A model generated the notes under the pieces. It was not told where the DNA came from, ran no database searches, and was given only the letters and a program-made list of their open reading frames with translations. This document shows, one piece after another, positions 1-12,141 of a stretch of 64,000 bases of DNA (the stretch's first letter is position 1; each line of letters starts with the position of its first letter). The stretch lies in assembly GCA_902806565.1 (NCBI GenBank), contig CADCXA010000027.1, positions 1,860,001-1,924,000 of the forward strand, read 5' to 3'. The stretch comes from Hypoxylon rubiginosum. Lineage: Eukaryota > Ascomycota > Sordariomycetes > Xylariales > Hypoxylaceae. Position numbers and translations under genes: made by a program.

Positions 1-2879
1 CCATCTTATCTATCATCCACGTGCTTGAGGAAATGAGAGGCAACGCACTGTTTGCGATTGCGCAATTGACGAGCAATTCACAATCTTAGTTTTGGGGTTT
101 ATCATCAAACGGCGAAGATACTATTCAAACCACCTGTTATCTGACTAAGACTAAGATGCTATTGATGGTGTTGGCTGCTCACTACTACCAATCACGATAT
201 CGCACGAAACCCGGCAACTCCAAAGTGCCAACAATGCGGACGCATCCGCACACTTTTTACTAGGAATATGAAGGCATACATAACTAGCTCATGTCGCATC
301 TTGATTTACGCACGGAAACCAACGCCTTGCTAGACGATGACAGCATAAATTGGATGGGTAAGCTATGATAGATGGCCCACTGGTCCATCTCAGGTTGGCT
401 GCTATGTTGGAGACCATGAATCGAGGTAGCATGGAGAAGTCAATATCACGACCTATGTAGGTGCAACGCGATTCCAATCTGCTACTTGGGTACTCGGTGG
501 AGAAGATCAAGACAAGAGCCGTTGGGAAAATGGGGTTCATGTAAATTTCCGACGGGCCAGAGCAGGACAATGAACGGTCGTGGTCCTTCGTTCTAATGAA
601 TCCTATCGCCATGAGAAACCATTGTCGGACATGAGATGGAGCTTTAATAACAATTTATTACCGTGTGACGTGTCCCAGCAGCTGTGTGGTTCGGTGGTGT
701 ACGCAATCGGGATTTAACGAGAACTATTCCATCAATGCCATATCCGCCCGCACAGGCCAAGAGATTGCGAGGTCGGCATCGATGAGTGGTCAGGTTTTGA
801 TAGGTGGTCGGATCAAGCCCCATGTCTCATTTTGAAGCAATTCATAACTTCTTATAACCGCAGTCAGTCGTCTCCAGTTAGGATCTATTGCGCCATGTAA
901 ATCTAGACGTTGCAACAGTCGATTGAATTCCGATCGCAAGGGCAATTGATCCTTGGGATCGTCAGATCAGCATCCCAAGGAAGAACAGTTAAGCTTTGAT
1001 GTGCTGTTACAGTGGACAAGGGGCACGCGATTTTGGGGAGTGAGCGAATTTGGGTATCGCAGGTATCGTTCTACATTCGACGCTGGCCAGGACCAGGACC
1101 AATTCGTAACTTGGTATTACAGGTCACGAACCTGTAAAATTATCTCGACAGTAATTTCGGTTTCCTGTGTGAATGGAAGAGGAGGTCGTTCCACAACCAC
1201 GTCATTTGTAGGGCAGGACGACCTGATTCTTCTATGTATCTTTCATCTTTCAATTTTCGCTAGGGGCTCGTGTAGATCGCCGGGGAGCCGGTACACAGCG
1301 TGTGTCCACGTAAGAGACTAAGCCGAAAGGATGCAATGCGTAAGCAGGATGGAGACAAGACGGCCAGAAGCGCGGAGGCTTTCTGGTCTGGACTGCCGTG
1401 CGCCAACCACCTACGGGACCATGGCCCACACGTGGATCGAATCGAATCAAGGTCAAAAAGTCTTGGTGTGCGTATTGCAGTTGAGACCGCCACCCTGGTC
1501 CTCGAAGAAGGAAAAAAAGGGAGCGCGCGGATAATAGTTGGTCGGCGCAACCGTTCGCTCTCCATTGCCCTTAAGTTTGCTGACCTGATTTATTTTGGTA
1601 CAAAGACGCCGGCACTAATGGACGCTTGTCAGGTGCTTTGACGGAGATAAAGTTGTTCGTTTCATACAACAATAGATTTCCAACGCTGGCTTTCCCTTGT
1701 TACCATATACAACAAACGCCTAGAGTCGATTGAGGAGTTGAATGAAAAGGGGGAGCGGACTGTGCCCAGGTGGTAAGCCTACACGACTACACGAGGTATC
1801 CATACATACAAAATACTGCCAGAGGATACATTGGCCAAGCGAACCCACAGATCTCTGACAGCCCCTGAAATCCTTCCCACCATCAGCTTTTTTCCTTTCC
1901 TGTTCCTGGTGGCTAGCGGTCTGATTACGCCTTGTTCCTGCAGCTTTGGTAGTGGTACCTGCATGTGCTACGTAAGAACAGGTCTGACCTGGCGCTGGGC
2001 GGCGCGGCGTAAGGTCTGATAGAGGGTAGCTCTGCTCTGTGATTGGTGGACGATATGTGCTCATCCTTTGGCCAACGGTCATTGGTAAGTACATGTCTAC
2101 ACCTGCCAGGTCAACAATGGATCTTTCAAAAAAGAAAACCCACGAGACATGACACGTTATATTTAGCAAATTGACTATTGATTCAAAGAGGAGTCATCCA
2201 GCCATCAAAGAAAACTAGAAATTGTTTACAAAAGGAAATCTGGTGCGTTTTACCCAGTGCGGTGCAGTGCGGTGCAGTGCGGTGCAGCTTATCCAAGTAC
2301 CCGTACGTACTACACATATTCGGCTCTCAAAAAGGCAAACCAATAGGAAGCATCGGGTTTGCGGTCTAGGATGTATGCAGTCTGTCAGTTACGTTAGTCA
2401 GCCTTTCATCCGAACAGTTACTTAGGTCCCTAATCCCCAATCCGGGTTGATAGATGTATCAGTGAGATAACCTTGGTATATTCACATATTGATCAGTAAT
2501 TGATCAGTTATAGCACCAATCATCTATAGATAGCAAACTGATTTATGTTAATTGCCTTGATTCTTCCCTAATTCTTAGTAGGAAGTCTTTCGTTAAAGCA
2601 TCCGCACGGTTCCTTCCCATCTTGGCGGTTAATCCGACCCTAAAACTCGTACTTCCACTTGTATTCCGTAGGGTTAAAACCCCGCTAAAATAGATCGGGC
2701 AATTGGCGGCTGGCCAGGCATGCCTAGAGACGCTAACCACTAAGAAATCGGATGGAACCCCCTTGTTCTCTGCCTGTCTGTCTCCCCCCCTGTGCCCCAC
2801 CAAATACGCATGCCCCACACACATCCCGATTGCTGGACCTACGGGAATACATGTACCTGAAGTAGCTGACTCCTCCTTC
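1..2879. other. Intergenic DNA without a recognisable gene
   Basis: Open frames here are short, do not join through plausible introns and show no family motif. The only structured element I see is a small tandem repeat at 2255-2287. A minus-strand frame around 2543-2824 could be a decayed mobile-element fragment but cannot be supported. Confidence 0.6.
2255..2287. repeat. Short tandem repeat, 10-bp unit x3.3
   Basis: The unit CAGTGCGGTG is repeated three times exactly and followed by a partial fourth copy (CAG). It lies in gene-free DNA upstream of the GH128 gene. No function is visible. Confidence 0.9.
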
Positions 2880-3544
2880 CACCAGCGTAAGCAACATAAA
2901 ACACCGGCGCCGAATAAATTCGTTCTCTCCTATCCTTCACTCTTTTTTCTTTCTTTCACCCTCACCAGTCTTTCGATCCTTCGAGACTTACGACTGCTTC
3001 TTTTTTCCCTTCCCCGCACATTCATTTCTCGTTTTGTACATTTCCCCCAGGTCGCCAGCTTCGACCTCATTATATCCACCCTCTCTTGTTCTTTGTGACC
3101 GGCCTCGATTTATTAACTGAATCGCCCGCTTTCTTCGTGTGTCCTTTCGTCCAACGTCACACACGCAACCGAATCACAACCAATTCACATTGTCCAAGGG
3201 TGCAACTCAATCCTCAACTCATCAAACTCGCATCATTCCTTTTGCGTCTTTGATAGACTGCACCAATCTGCCCGTGCCTAGTTGCCGGTATCACTGCGCA
3301 GAGCGTACAACCCTTCGACAAATTCATTCCTTACTCTGATCGTATCTCGAGATACATCTTTCCCCTCCTTTGAGTAGACTGCTGGCACCTTGACACTCCT
3401 TAGCGGAAATCGCAACAACGATTCTTGAAAGCATACGGGAAAATACGAACCACGCTATCAACACATTCTCACCCAGAACATAGGAATAAAACAAACAATA
3501 ACCTACAGCAAGAATACAGTTGAGCACTTTGAGACTTAACCAAG
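2880..3544 (+). promoter_or_regulatory. Promoter / pyrimidine-rich leader of the GH128 gene
   Basis: An A-rich stretch near 2893-2900 (AACATAAAAC) is followed by long CT-rich tracts at about 2925-3060, typical of core promoters and transcription start regions of strongly expressed fungal genes. The tracts run towards the ATG at 3545, which is preceded by an A-rich context (ACCAAG before ATG). The transcription start is inferred, and the leader may contain an intron I cannot define. Confidence 0.45.
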
Positions 3545-4849
3545 ATGCACTCTAAGCTCAGCATTCTGGCGCTTTGCGCTGCCGCCTCCGTTCAGGAAGT
3601 TGCGGGTGCTACGATTCATCGCCATAAGCACCCCAAGAGAGAGATCGCCTGGGCTGAGACTGACACTGTCGTCTTTACCGAATATGTGACCGTTACTGTC
3701 ACTGCCGGCGAGGAGGCTTTTACCGACCAGGCAATTCCGACTTCCTCGCCTGATTTTAAGGGCAAGGGTAAGGGAGGTTCCCAGTACCCTGTGGCTTCGC
3801 TGTCGTCGGCCTCAACCTCGAGTTCGATCCCCACAGTTGAATCAACTTCATCCGCCGTTGCAGTTGCCTCGCCTACTGTCCCCGCGGTTGAGGTGACTTA
3901 TGCCACCTCATCTCCCACCACCTTGGCTACTGCGGTCAAGCCTGCTTCTTCGTCGGCCGCTGAGTCTCCTGTCGCCACCCCTGCTGCCGAGACTTCTGCC
4001 ACTGAGACCCCCATTGTGCAGTACCCCACTACGGAGGCTACCACCGAGGCCCAGACTACGGAGGCTGCTGCCACATCGACCACTTCTACTGCTGCGACAT
4101 CTACGACCACCGCTGCGTCGTCTGGTTCTGGAACGAGCAAGCGAGGTGCGGCCTACAACGATGCCAGCCTTGTTGAGACTCTCTTGGGCCTAAGCAAGGA
4201 GATCACATGGGCATACAACTGGGGATCTGACCCCGGTCAACTCGACTCTGCCGTCATGTACTATCCGATGCTCTGGTCTCCCGCACCTGATCACTCATCC
4301 GACTGGGATAGCAAGGCAGAAGCCGCCATCGCCAGGGGATCTGACCACTTCCTAAGCTTCAATGAGCCTGATATTGGTGGTCAGGCTAATATGTCGCCCA
4401 GGGATGCCGCTAGTGGACACATCCAGTACATGAACCCGTATGCTGGCCGAGTCAAGATCAGCTCACCTGGCATTTCTAGCAGTGAGGACGCGGGCAAGGG
4501 TATCCAGTGGCTAAACAGCTTCTTCAGCTCTTGCGACGGCAAATGCCAGGTTGACTTTTGTGCTGCTCACTGGTATGGCCCCGGAGGTGAGGAAGGCGCA
4601 ACCCTGTTCCTAGGTCACCTCGCCGATGTCCACACAGCCTGTGACAACAAGCCTGTTTGGGTTACCGAATTCCAAGCGATTAGCGGCGACGCCGATCTGT
4701 TCTTGAAGGTAGTCACCGAGCAGCTGGACAGCAATAGCACCTACAGCTACGTCGAGAAGTACTCGTACTTCATGCTCACGGAGGGTAGCCTTTTGGACTC
4801 GGCGACGACCTTGAGTTCTATCGGCAAGATCTTCGCCGGCGTTTCTTAA
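3545..4849 (+). CDS. Secreted GH128-type (Asl1-like) beta-glucanase / cell-wall glycosidase
   Basis: Single-exon protein of 434 aa. An N-terminal signal peptide (residues 1 to about 21, hydrophobic core LSILALCAAASV) is followed by a basic KHPKRE stretch. A Ser/Thr/Pro/Ala-rich linker, probably heavily O-glycosylated, covers about 75-195, and a dibasic KR site near 199 could be a Kex2 cut. The C-terminal domain (about 200-434) matches the 'glycosyl hydrolase catalytic core' family that includes S. pombe Asl1 (GH128). The two expected glutamates are visible in LSFNEPD (about residue 277, acid/base) and WVTEF (about 377, nucleophile), and HWYGPGG is conserved. Family knowledge suggests beta-1,3-glucan hydrolysis in the cell wall. 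It stands alone, with about 600 bp to the next gene downstream, which is convergent. Confidence 0.88.
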   Translation: MHSKLSILALCAAASVQEVAGATIHRHKHPKREIAWAETDTVVFTEYVTVTVTAGEEAFTDQAIPTSSPDFKGKGKGGSQYPVASLSSASTSSSIPTVESTSSAVAVASPTVPAVEVTYATSSPTTLATAVKPASSSAAESPVATPAAETSATETPIVQYPTTEATTEAQTTEAAATSTTSTAATSTTTAASSGSGTSKRGAAYNDASLVETLLGLSKEITWAYNWGSDPGQLDSAVMYYPMLWSPAPDHSSDWDSKAEAAIARGSDHFLSFNEPDIGGQANMSPRDAASGHIQYMNPYAGRVKISSPGISSSEDAGKGIQWLNSFFSSCDGKCQVDFCAAHWYGPGGEEGATLFLGHLADVHTACDNKPVWVTEFQAISGDADLFLKVVTEQLDSNSTYSYVEKYSYFMLTEGSLLDSATTLSSIGKIFAGVS

Positions 4850-5474
4850 ACTAGCCGCTTATCTAAAGGGGCGATCTTTCACTTCTTTTACAACTTCTTG
4901 TTCTATGAGCCTTTAGGGGGTGGGCACGGTTTCGGCATTTGCGATGGATTACAAAAAATTCGGCTCCTTCACTTCTTTGTACATAAGTTCAGTTGACTCT
5001 AGCTGAGTCGCACTGGATATCTGGTCGTCTTGGGTCATACCCACCAGTATCTAGCTGCTTGTTTTTAGACACGGATCGAGGGCATCTCGGGATCAAGGTA
5101 GATTCACGAAGACACGATCACAAACGAGATGAAACGAAAGCAATGAGGCTTTTCGCTTGTTCTAGAAAAAATTTGACCGTCTTTTCTTGTGTCAAAGTAT
5201 ATTTCGCGAAATTCCCAACTATCCGTAAGAAGCAGTTACTCTGCTAGTGACCTCATCCTTTTAGTCGCACGTAGAGTGGTGGCTGGCTCTAGGCGTAGGA
5301 TCTTTTATTATTAGGTGTACACAAAGCCCATCCTATCCTATTCCCGTCCCTTACTGTTGTAACAGCCAAGCTAGTAAGGATAATATCATGAACAATCTCC
5401 TTCCCCTTTCTCTTTACCTACCTATCTCTCGATCATCACCGCCCCCCTTCCCTCTTTCTGTCTTTCTCCCTTTC
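4850..5474. other. Convergent intergenic space (3' flanks)
   Basis: This separates the stop codon of the GH128 gene from the stop codon of the minus-strand membrane-protein gene. I see no coding signal. It should hold both 3' UTRs and polyadenylation sites. Confidence 0.6.
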
Positions 5475-8021
5475 TCAAATCCACCCCGCAGGCCCCTGGC
5501 TCTCGCCCTCCCCGACGTCATCCTCGTCCCCGTCCAGCGCGCCATCGAACTCGTACCACTCCAGCTCGCCACCCCCTCGGCTTCCCCGGTCCCCCTCGAA
5601 CGCCAGGTGGCTGATGCGATAAGGGTACGCGCTCCGCTCGGCTTCGGCGGCCACCGCGGCGGCGGCACGGGCAGCCGCGCGCGACGGTGTGGGGCGCCGC
5701 TGCCGGTATAGTCGGAGCCGCTCCAGGTCCGCGGCTACGGCGGCGGCGGAGGACGACGACGTAGCGGACACGGGGGCGCCGGTGCTCTCGCGGTGGCGGG
5801 CGCGGCCTACTCGCGGGAGCGCGTCGGTAGAGGCGGTTGTGCTCGTCGTTGCTGTTGGCGGCGTGCTGTTGCTCTTGCGCCGGCCGGCAGTCGTGGTGCT
5901 AGTGACCATGGCCCCGGCGCCGATGTCGATCTCGCCGTCGTCGTTCGTCGCGGGCGTCAGGTCCGAATCGTCGAAGCTAAGGTAGCTGAGCGTGTTATTA
6001 TTACCCGCCCCCGCAGCCGGGGATTTTGCCGCAGCCGCCGGTGCCTTAGCCGCCGCCGCCGCCGCCGCCGCCGTGTCGCTGTTGCTGGCGCTCGTGCTGG
6101 CGACGTCGGTCTGGTCGAGCTGCTCCTCGGGCTCCGGCCCCGGTCCGTCGTCGTCGTCGCCGCCGAAGATGTGCTCGTACTGCGAGGTGCTGGTCGCGTT
6201 CATCGGCAGCGAGATCGTGGGGCGGCCGCTGCGGCGGCGGCGGTGCGGGCGGGATGACGGGGTGGAACTAAGGCCCGGGGGCTTGTCGGATGCGGAGGTG
6301 CTGGAGGATGGGAGGATGGTGCTGTTGCTGATGGTCGTGCCGGTGTTGTCGCGCGCGGTGAGCCATTGGATTACTAGGGCGGAGAAGAGGACTGGCGGGC
6401 TATGTTAGCGGGATTTGCTGCTACTGCGACTCGTATTTCTGGTCGATAGAAGGGGGGGTGATAGGAACATGGGTGATAGGGACATGGGATAGTGGGTTTG
6501 TATATGGTAGGTTTTGGTGTTTTGTCTTCTGTGAGACGTCCCAAATAATTGGTAAGGGCCGACTTACTGTCCGCGTTGCAGCACATGAGACAAACCCACC
6601 CTAGCTCGCCGTCGAGTACCATGAGGACCGTAAGGTTTCTAGATACACGAGCCGGATTAGTTTGGTATTCTAAGCACCTCCATGCGCATCGGGGCGGAAG
6701 AGAACTTACATTACGCTCGATGCGGTCGTGCATAGAGCGCCGATGAATGTGCGTATGCCCGCGGCGCGTAGTTTAGGGGGATTCTGCGGCCAGCGGGTGA
6801 GACCTTTACCCAAGTAGATATCTAGCAGCAATTAGTTAAACGGCCAGCCAAAACGGCAGAGACAAGATAGATATCTGTGGATCCATCGATAACGGGGAGG
6901 TGTCCAACTTTGTAGTGGGTTTAGAAACAAAACCGTAAGGTAAGTCTGTTGCGTCACGTAAGCCTAGACCTGTTGAAGCAGGATGATATCCACGTGGTGG
7001 CCGTACGTTTACGAGAATGTCGAATGTTATGAGCGGTATTAAGGCCTGTCTCTTTATCCCGATGATGCATTGATCGTCTTCCATGCGGGCGACCCGACTA
7101 GCGAGTATGCAGTGGTTAGATTCGGCAGACGTCTCTCTTTGGCAACGATGGGGTTTTCTTTTCTTCACTTACTAGACAGCACTCAATATGCAGATAATTC
7201 CATATACAGCTGCCAACGGCTTAGCGAACTCGTTCGGGGATATCTTGGTATATGGGGTAGTTATTACTCAGTATGCCGAACGTATTGAATAGGTACAGCT
7301 TGGAATCGAGTCGTCGTTGCGTACTGCCTCGAATGATGAACTTAATATATCTAGTCAGGTTCGGCGCTCTACTGGCAAATAAAGGGGGAGGCGGAGACGC
7401 ATACCGCTTTCTCAACCAGAAACATATAAATGAGCTGCCCGGTCAAAATGTAAGCTCAAGGTCTCCTTCGTCGATAAGTAGGATTATTTCTCACTATCTA
7501 GCATTCATGTCAGTATCTTGCCGATAGATTGCGACATCGAAAGGGAAACGGGGTGGATGGACCTTTGTCGAAATGTAGCAGAACAGGCACAGGAGGATGG
7601 CGGCCGAGCAGACGCCAAGATTCGAGTCGACGCCTATGCCATAGTCGATGATGGCCGTCCCGAACACGAAGATCCACGAATCGATGTAGATTGCGACGAC
7701 CACTAGGCCTTTCGTCAGTGGTTCCTTTGATAGTTGGACTATGAGGCTGCGAAACTTACACCAGGATATAAAGGGTAGACGCCACCAATCCTTGACGGCA
7801 AGAAACCTGTGTGCTGTTATTGCTGTTAATATTTCCTTCCTGGATATCTGCCGCTGTTGACGAAGAGAGATAGGCTACGGACTGAGGAAGCATGATAGTA
7901 CAGAGCTGGCACTGAAGGATAGTATTACGCCAATGATGGTGCTAGCCAGGGGCTCGGGAGTCGAAACAGCTACGTCGAGATTGACGTCTCGGCGGGACAG
8001 AGACAATGCTGTGTCGAGCAT
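5475..8021 (-). CDS. Fungal multi-pass (about 7-TM) membrane protein with disordered C-terminal tail
   Basis: Highly intron-split gene. Exons I can support: first exon from ATG 8021 to about 7762; 7494-7726 region (membrane helix IYIDSWIFVFGTAIIDYGIG); 7405-7434 (30-nt exon, LIYMFLVEKA); 7268-7340 (RRLDSKLYLFN); 7173-7209 (37 nt); 7007-7097 (DDQCIIGIK, LIPLITFDILVN); about 6909-6945; about 6710-6821; 6568-6638 (LTVLMVLDG, VCLMCCNAD); 5475-6391 (ILFSALVIQW and the tail). The order of motifs, ending in NAD-ILFSALVIQW, matches a widespread fungal integral membrane protein family of unknown function. The long C-terminal tail (about 280 aa) is acidic, Ala/Ser/Thr-rich and low-complexity. The first-exon reading frame seems to shift near 7890, and the junctions around 6820-6945 are uncertain. 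I would not assign a substrate. Confidence 0.6.
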
Positions 8022-9594
8022 GGCGTCCAGTCCCTTGCGACCAGACATATCGTAGAGTTATCGAGATTAGAGTAACTACCTACATAGAAAGGGTAACTGG
8101 GAAAGAGAAGAGAAAGTGCGGAGCAAAGAAAGACGATGAGATTGACGAGTTGGTAAGTAAAGTCCAAGCGCTACCTACTGGTGGAGGATCATATAGAGTT
8201 TCTCTAGTCCGTTCGAAATGTGTGTCGTGATATCGGCCACAATAGCCACAAGGTTGCCAACGTCAACCCATCTAAGGTCCAGCAACCCCCATTGCAATGT
8301 GGATGGGAATATCTGTTTTGGATGAACATCTAAGGGTTATTGTGGCATCTACAACACCATCTCATCCTAAAATTCACTCTAAATTCAGACCATGTTACGC
8401 CACCACCGGGAAGCTGGGGAGCTTTATTAAATAAGCTTGTTCAACTAGCTTTGATGCTACTGGAGGTGGCTGTGTGTTGTCAAGTACCAAAGATCCGGAA
8501 ATAGTTCCCCTAATAGATTACATTAGTAAACATGATATACACGGGCGGCTTCTGCCTTAGATATAGCATAACGAGGGAAGAATCAGTCGACGCGCGGTCT
8601 TCGTTTTGCTGTCTTTCATGGGCAACAGAAAACAAATGTCTTCCCCCTTCCCTTATACGAGATAAGATATAATTTAACCAAGTCCAGCATTGATACGATA
8701 CTAGGTTTTACAATTCAAGGTTAATAGGACGGACTCTTGCCCCCTTCGCTCTCTCCCCTCTCTCCTTTCCCCTCACCGCGATCGCCTTTACATTAGAGTT
8801 AAGGTCCTCGTAACCCTTAGTCTACTACGAAAAATTGAGTGTCTTGTGCACGGTAGCGTAGAGGGAACTACCTCTATGGATGTGACATCCATATCCGTTC
8901 GTGTTAGGTTAGAGCTCTTTGTCTGTCCCTTCCTAGGGAGCCTTGCCGTCCGTCGTCTAGGCAAAACATCTTAAGTTTTACCTTATGTGCCGGCATAGTC
9001 TCTTGATTGCGATTCGAGAAGAAGCTATGTTTACGAAGAGGGCGGATTGTGGGCGGACTTACCTATGTCCACCCATTCTCCGATGAACTTGGGGGAGGTC
9101 AAAAAGTTATATTAGTACTCTGTTATAGGTACGCGTACTCTTTAAGAGGGACTTGTACCGAAGTCTTGGATGTACCTGAGTGATGGGTTTGTATGCTTTA
9201 TTTTCTGGGCAGCTTGCTCCTAAGGGGTTCGTCGATACCCCTATTGATTTTATTAAACCCTGCCTCCTGGCCTGATGCTACCTTGTTTCTGGGTACTCCT
9301 GCCCGCAAAAGTAGAGGACTTGACGAGATCCTCAAGCCTGAACGCCGACTAATGCTATCCGTTCCCTGACACCTTTGATTCCTTTGACATGACTCAACGC
9401 CGCTCTAATGGAGGTATGACACTCGTTCCGCCCGTTTTAACACCATCGCTTCATGACCATATCGAAACCCCCCATTCCATTATTCGTCACATGATGTACT
9501 TGCAACTGATGCCGTGTACTCGAAAAGTACCATGAGTTGTCTCGGGAAGCACCTCAGTAAGGTGCTGATCGGAATCAAGGACACCCCCAATGAC
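8022..9594. other. Intergenic region with inverted repeats, no gene recognised
   Basis: This region is downstream of the RING-ligase gene and upstream of the membrane-protein gene, both on the minus strand. It should therefore hold a 3' UTR and a promoter. No open frame with recognisable motifs is present. Two adjacent inverted repeats at 8859-8892 are the only clear structure. Confidence 0.55.
8859..8892. repeat. Two adjacent short inverted repeats (possible hairpins)
   Basis: TAGAGG (8859-8864) pairs with CCTCTA (8871-8876) across a 6-nt loop. ATGGATGT (8876-8883) pairs with ACATCCAT (8885-8892) across one base. The arms are perfect. This could be an RNA structure in the RING-gene 3' UTR, a protein-binding palindrome, or chance. 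Confidence 0.5.
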
Positions 9595-11272
9595 TCAAGA
9601 TGGTGAGTCGCCTGGAGGATGGGCCCTAGTCCGAATGTGGAACTTGTCCTTCAATCGATCCGATAATCTGGTATGCCGACTCTGGTCCTCATTGGAGTCG
9701 CCTGAGGTTTGCCCCTGCTGCGATTGTCGGTACTGTCGAAGAGCTTGAATACGCTCGTCGACGGAAGCGTGGCGCAGTCTATTCCAGTCCAGAAGACGTG
9801 ATAGACGTCGTCTTTGAGCAGTGTCTCCCTCGTCATCGGGTGAGGGAGATGAGAGGCGATCCACAGGGCCATCTGGTCTACTTGCTGCGCCTTCTTCGTC
9901 TCCATGAGGTCGGAGATCAAGTCGGCTAGATCGATACATGTTAGTCTCCCAATCTTAAACGAATTTGCTGACTTTAGTGACTTACCACAATGGACAGGTG
10001 CCGGACACGTTGACCAACCACGGGTCAATACATTGCGGGTGGAATTTGTGGTCGCAAGGCAGCACTCTCACATCCTGCCCTACGGTAAAGTCCTCGGTAC
10101 AGATAGAGCAGCCAAGATGCTCCTCCTCTTTCTGTCCACCATTTCCCCCGTTCTCGTCCGGTGCCGGTGCCGATGCGGACGCCGACGTAGACGCCGACGT
10201 GCTAGCAGCGGAAAGTTCAGTCGCGGTTACTGGAACTTCCCTTTCCTTGCCCTTGGCAGACCTTTCGCTTGCTACATCAGACGTAGTGGCTTCATGCGGC
10301 GTGGGCGATGCGGTATGCTGCTGGCGATCCCCTGAAATACTCTCGAGTTCGTTCTCGGGATCCTTTGCAGGTTGCGGATCCCCAAATTTAATGATGGGCA
10401 GCGTCTCAAGAACGGCTCGGGCAAGACCCTTTGCCCGACTCTGTCTCGGTCTACCGCCGTAGCTAGCTCTCGGTCCGTATCTTTCGGGGTGGCGATGTGC
10501 CCGGATTGCTCCGGTGGCAATTATGATTAGGAAGAGTAGGGTGATCAAACCAGTGATACTGTACAATATACTCATCGCAACCGCCGAATTGTTCCCGCCC
10601 TGGGACTGATTGTCATCGGAATCCGAGTCATAGTCTTCCCCCAATATAGCCGCACGAACAACTCCCGCCGAGGAAGTGAGGTTCTTGGTCAGACCGGCGT
10701 CCTGCGGATCGGTCATGGTCCAGATGGACTTAAACGCCAAGTCCGTTCCTCCGAGCGAGCAATAGGTGGTAACAGTGCTGAATAATAATATGGCTTGTGG
10801 TTTTCCGGTCATAACCTGATTTAGGACATCGTTCGGGGTGATGAAGGAATCGGCACCGTCGTCGCAGGTTAGGTAGGTTATAGTGTCTGCGAAATCGAGT
10901 TTGTTATAGTTGGTATGGTCGACGATGACCAATTTGCCCTGCACGTTGAAAGTCTGCGGAGAGGAATGTTAGCCATGTGCTGTGGCAACCGGGGGGGCGA
11001 ACCGGCAAATCTTATACCTTCAACGCGTTCTCGTTGGTTTGGTTCAGCCCCGCCTCAGCCGTTAAAGGCGCAACTTTGTAATTGACGTTTACTGGACCGG
11101 AGTCGGAGGTAATGGTGACGGCCATGGCGGAACGATCGAAGTAGTCGGGTAGGTCTTGGACGGCACTCGTGGTGGCGCTCTCAGCGGATGCGACGGAAAT
11201 GACGGAAGAGAGAGCTAAAGCCAGCATGAGGTAAGCCATGCTGACGACGCTGGCGACGGTCGACGTCGTCAT
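9595..11272 (-). CDS. PA-TM-RING-H2 E3 ubiquitin ligase
   Basis: Three exons: 11018-11272, 9986-10953 and 9595-9925; the junctions restore the frame. Exon 1 encodes a signal peptide ([19 protein letters not shown] core) and the start of a luminal protease-associated-like domain, which continues into exon 2 ([11 protein letters not shown], then [11 protein letters not shown]). One transmembrane helix ([19 protein letters not shown]) is followed by a basic cytosolic stretch, a Ser/Ala-rich linker and a complete RING-H2 finger: [19 protein letters not shown], and CPLC, whose last Cys codon is formed across the second intron. The tail is basic and polar. Architecture as in the Golgi/endosomal/vacuolar PA-TM-RING ligases (GRAIL/RNF13-like, S. 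pombe SPAC57A7.09 type). Expected role: ubiquitination of membrane cargo. Stand-alone gene. Confidence 0.9.
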
Positions 11273-12116
11273 TGTCGGGCTCTCTTGGTAACTATCACGC
11301 GGTCGGCCCAGCCGTTGTGGGATATCTAGAGACGGGGAAGGAGGAAAAAAGTAATTATCGGGACAATGGCGGCGGGGGGAGGGATGAAGACAAGAAACAA
11401 TCGGACAAGCAGATTGATCCTTGTATGAGGACAGCCCTAACTAGCGCCGCGCACACAGGGCTGGTGTCGCATCTCAGCAGCGTCTCTCTATTCGTGGGAG
11501 TTGGACATCGAGGCCGGGGATACTTTGGGGCTTGGCGGCGTTTCTCTCCCTTCTTGATCGACAGTAAGCGACGGGTAGAGGTAGAGAGGCACGGCAGGTC
11601 CGGAGATAAAATAAGACGAGGACTTTAGAAGTAGGGCGTATTGTAGTCTCGTCGGCAACTCACCGAACGTTAGGTGTTGGTATTGACGTTGATGTTGACG
11701 TTGACGTCTGAGGTATCAGAGTAGGTGTATGTATGCATGCGTGCGCTCATGTGTTGCGTGTGTTGCGTATGTTGCTAGTCTGCTGGTTCGACTCCGGAGT
11801 GATAAGTGACTGACAAGTTACAAAGTTGGGAGCGATAACTAAACGGGCGCAACGGGTTTGAGATGTGGGGGAAAAGGCGGCTTTGCGACGCAGCGGGTGC
11901 AGTGGGCGCAGTGGGATATGTACCTAAGTACCCCGCTGTACCTCGCCGAGTCGCCTGAGGCAAGAGCCACCAGAAATGCACCAAACCGGAGCGGGCGGCA
12001 TTAACATTGGAATGCCAAGCTCGGATTCAATAGCCGAGTCATGACTCTTTCTAAACAAGTCCTGACGTTCCTAACGTTCCTGACGTTTCCTTAGCTGGGC
12101 GCTTCCTAAGAACATT

Positions 12117-12141
12117 TGAATAATAATAATAATAATAATAA
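12117..12141. repeat. (AAT)n microsatellite
   Basis: About eight uninterrupted AAT/TAA triplets in intergenic DNA. Simple slippage repeat, likely length-polymorphic. Confidence 0.9.

Noticed and set aside
2543..2824. Minus-strand frame that might be a transposon remnant
   Set aside because: I could not tie it to a named element; no terminal repeats or target-site duplications visible.
5689..6408. Plus-strand frames rich in Arg/Ala/Ser opposite the membrane-protein tail
   Set aside because: Low-complexity shadows of a GC-rich, Ala/Ser/Thr-rich minus-strand exon; no start context or motifs.
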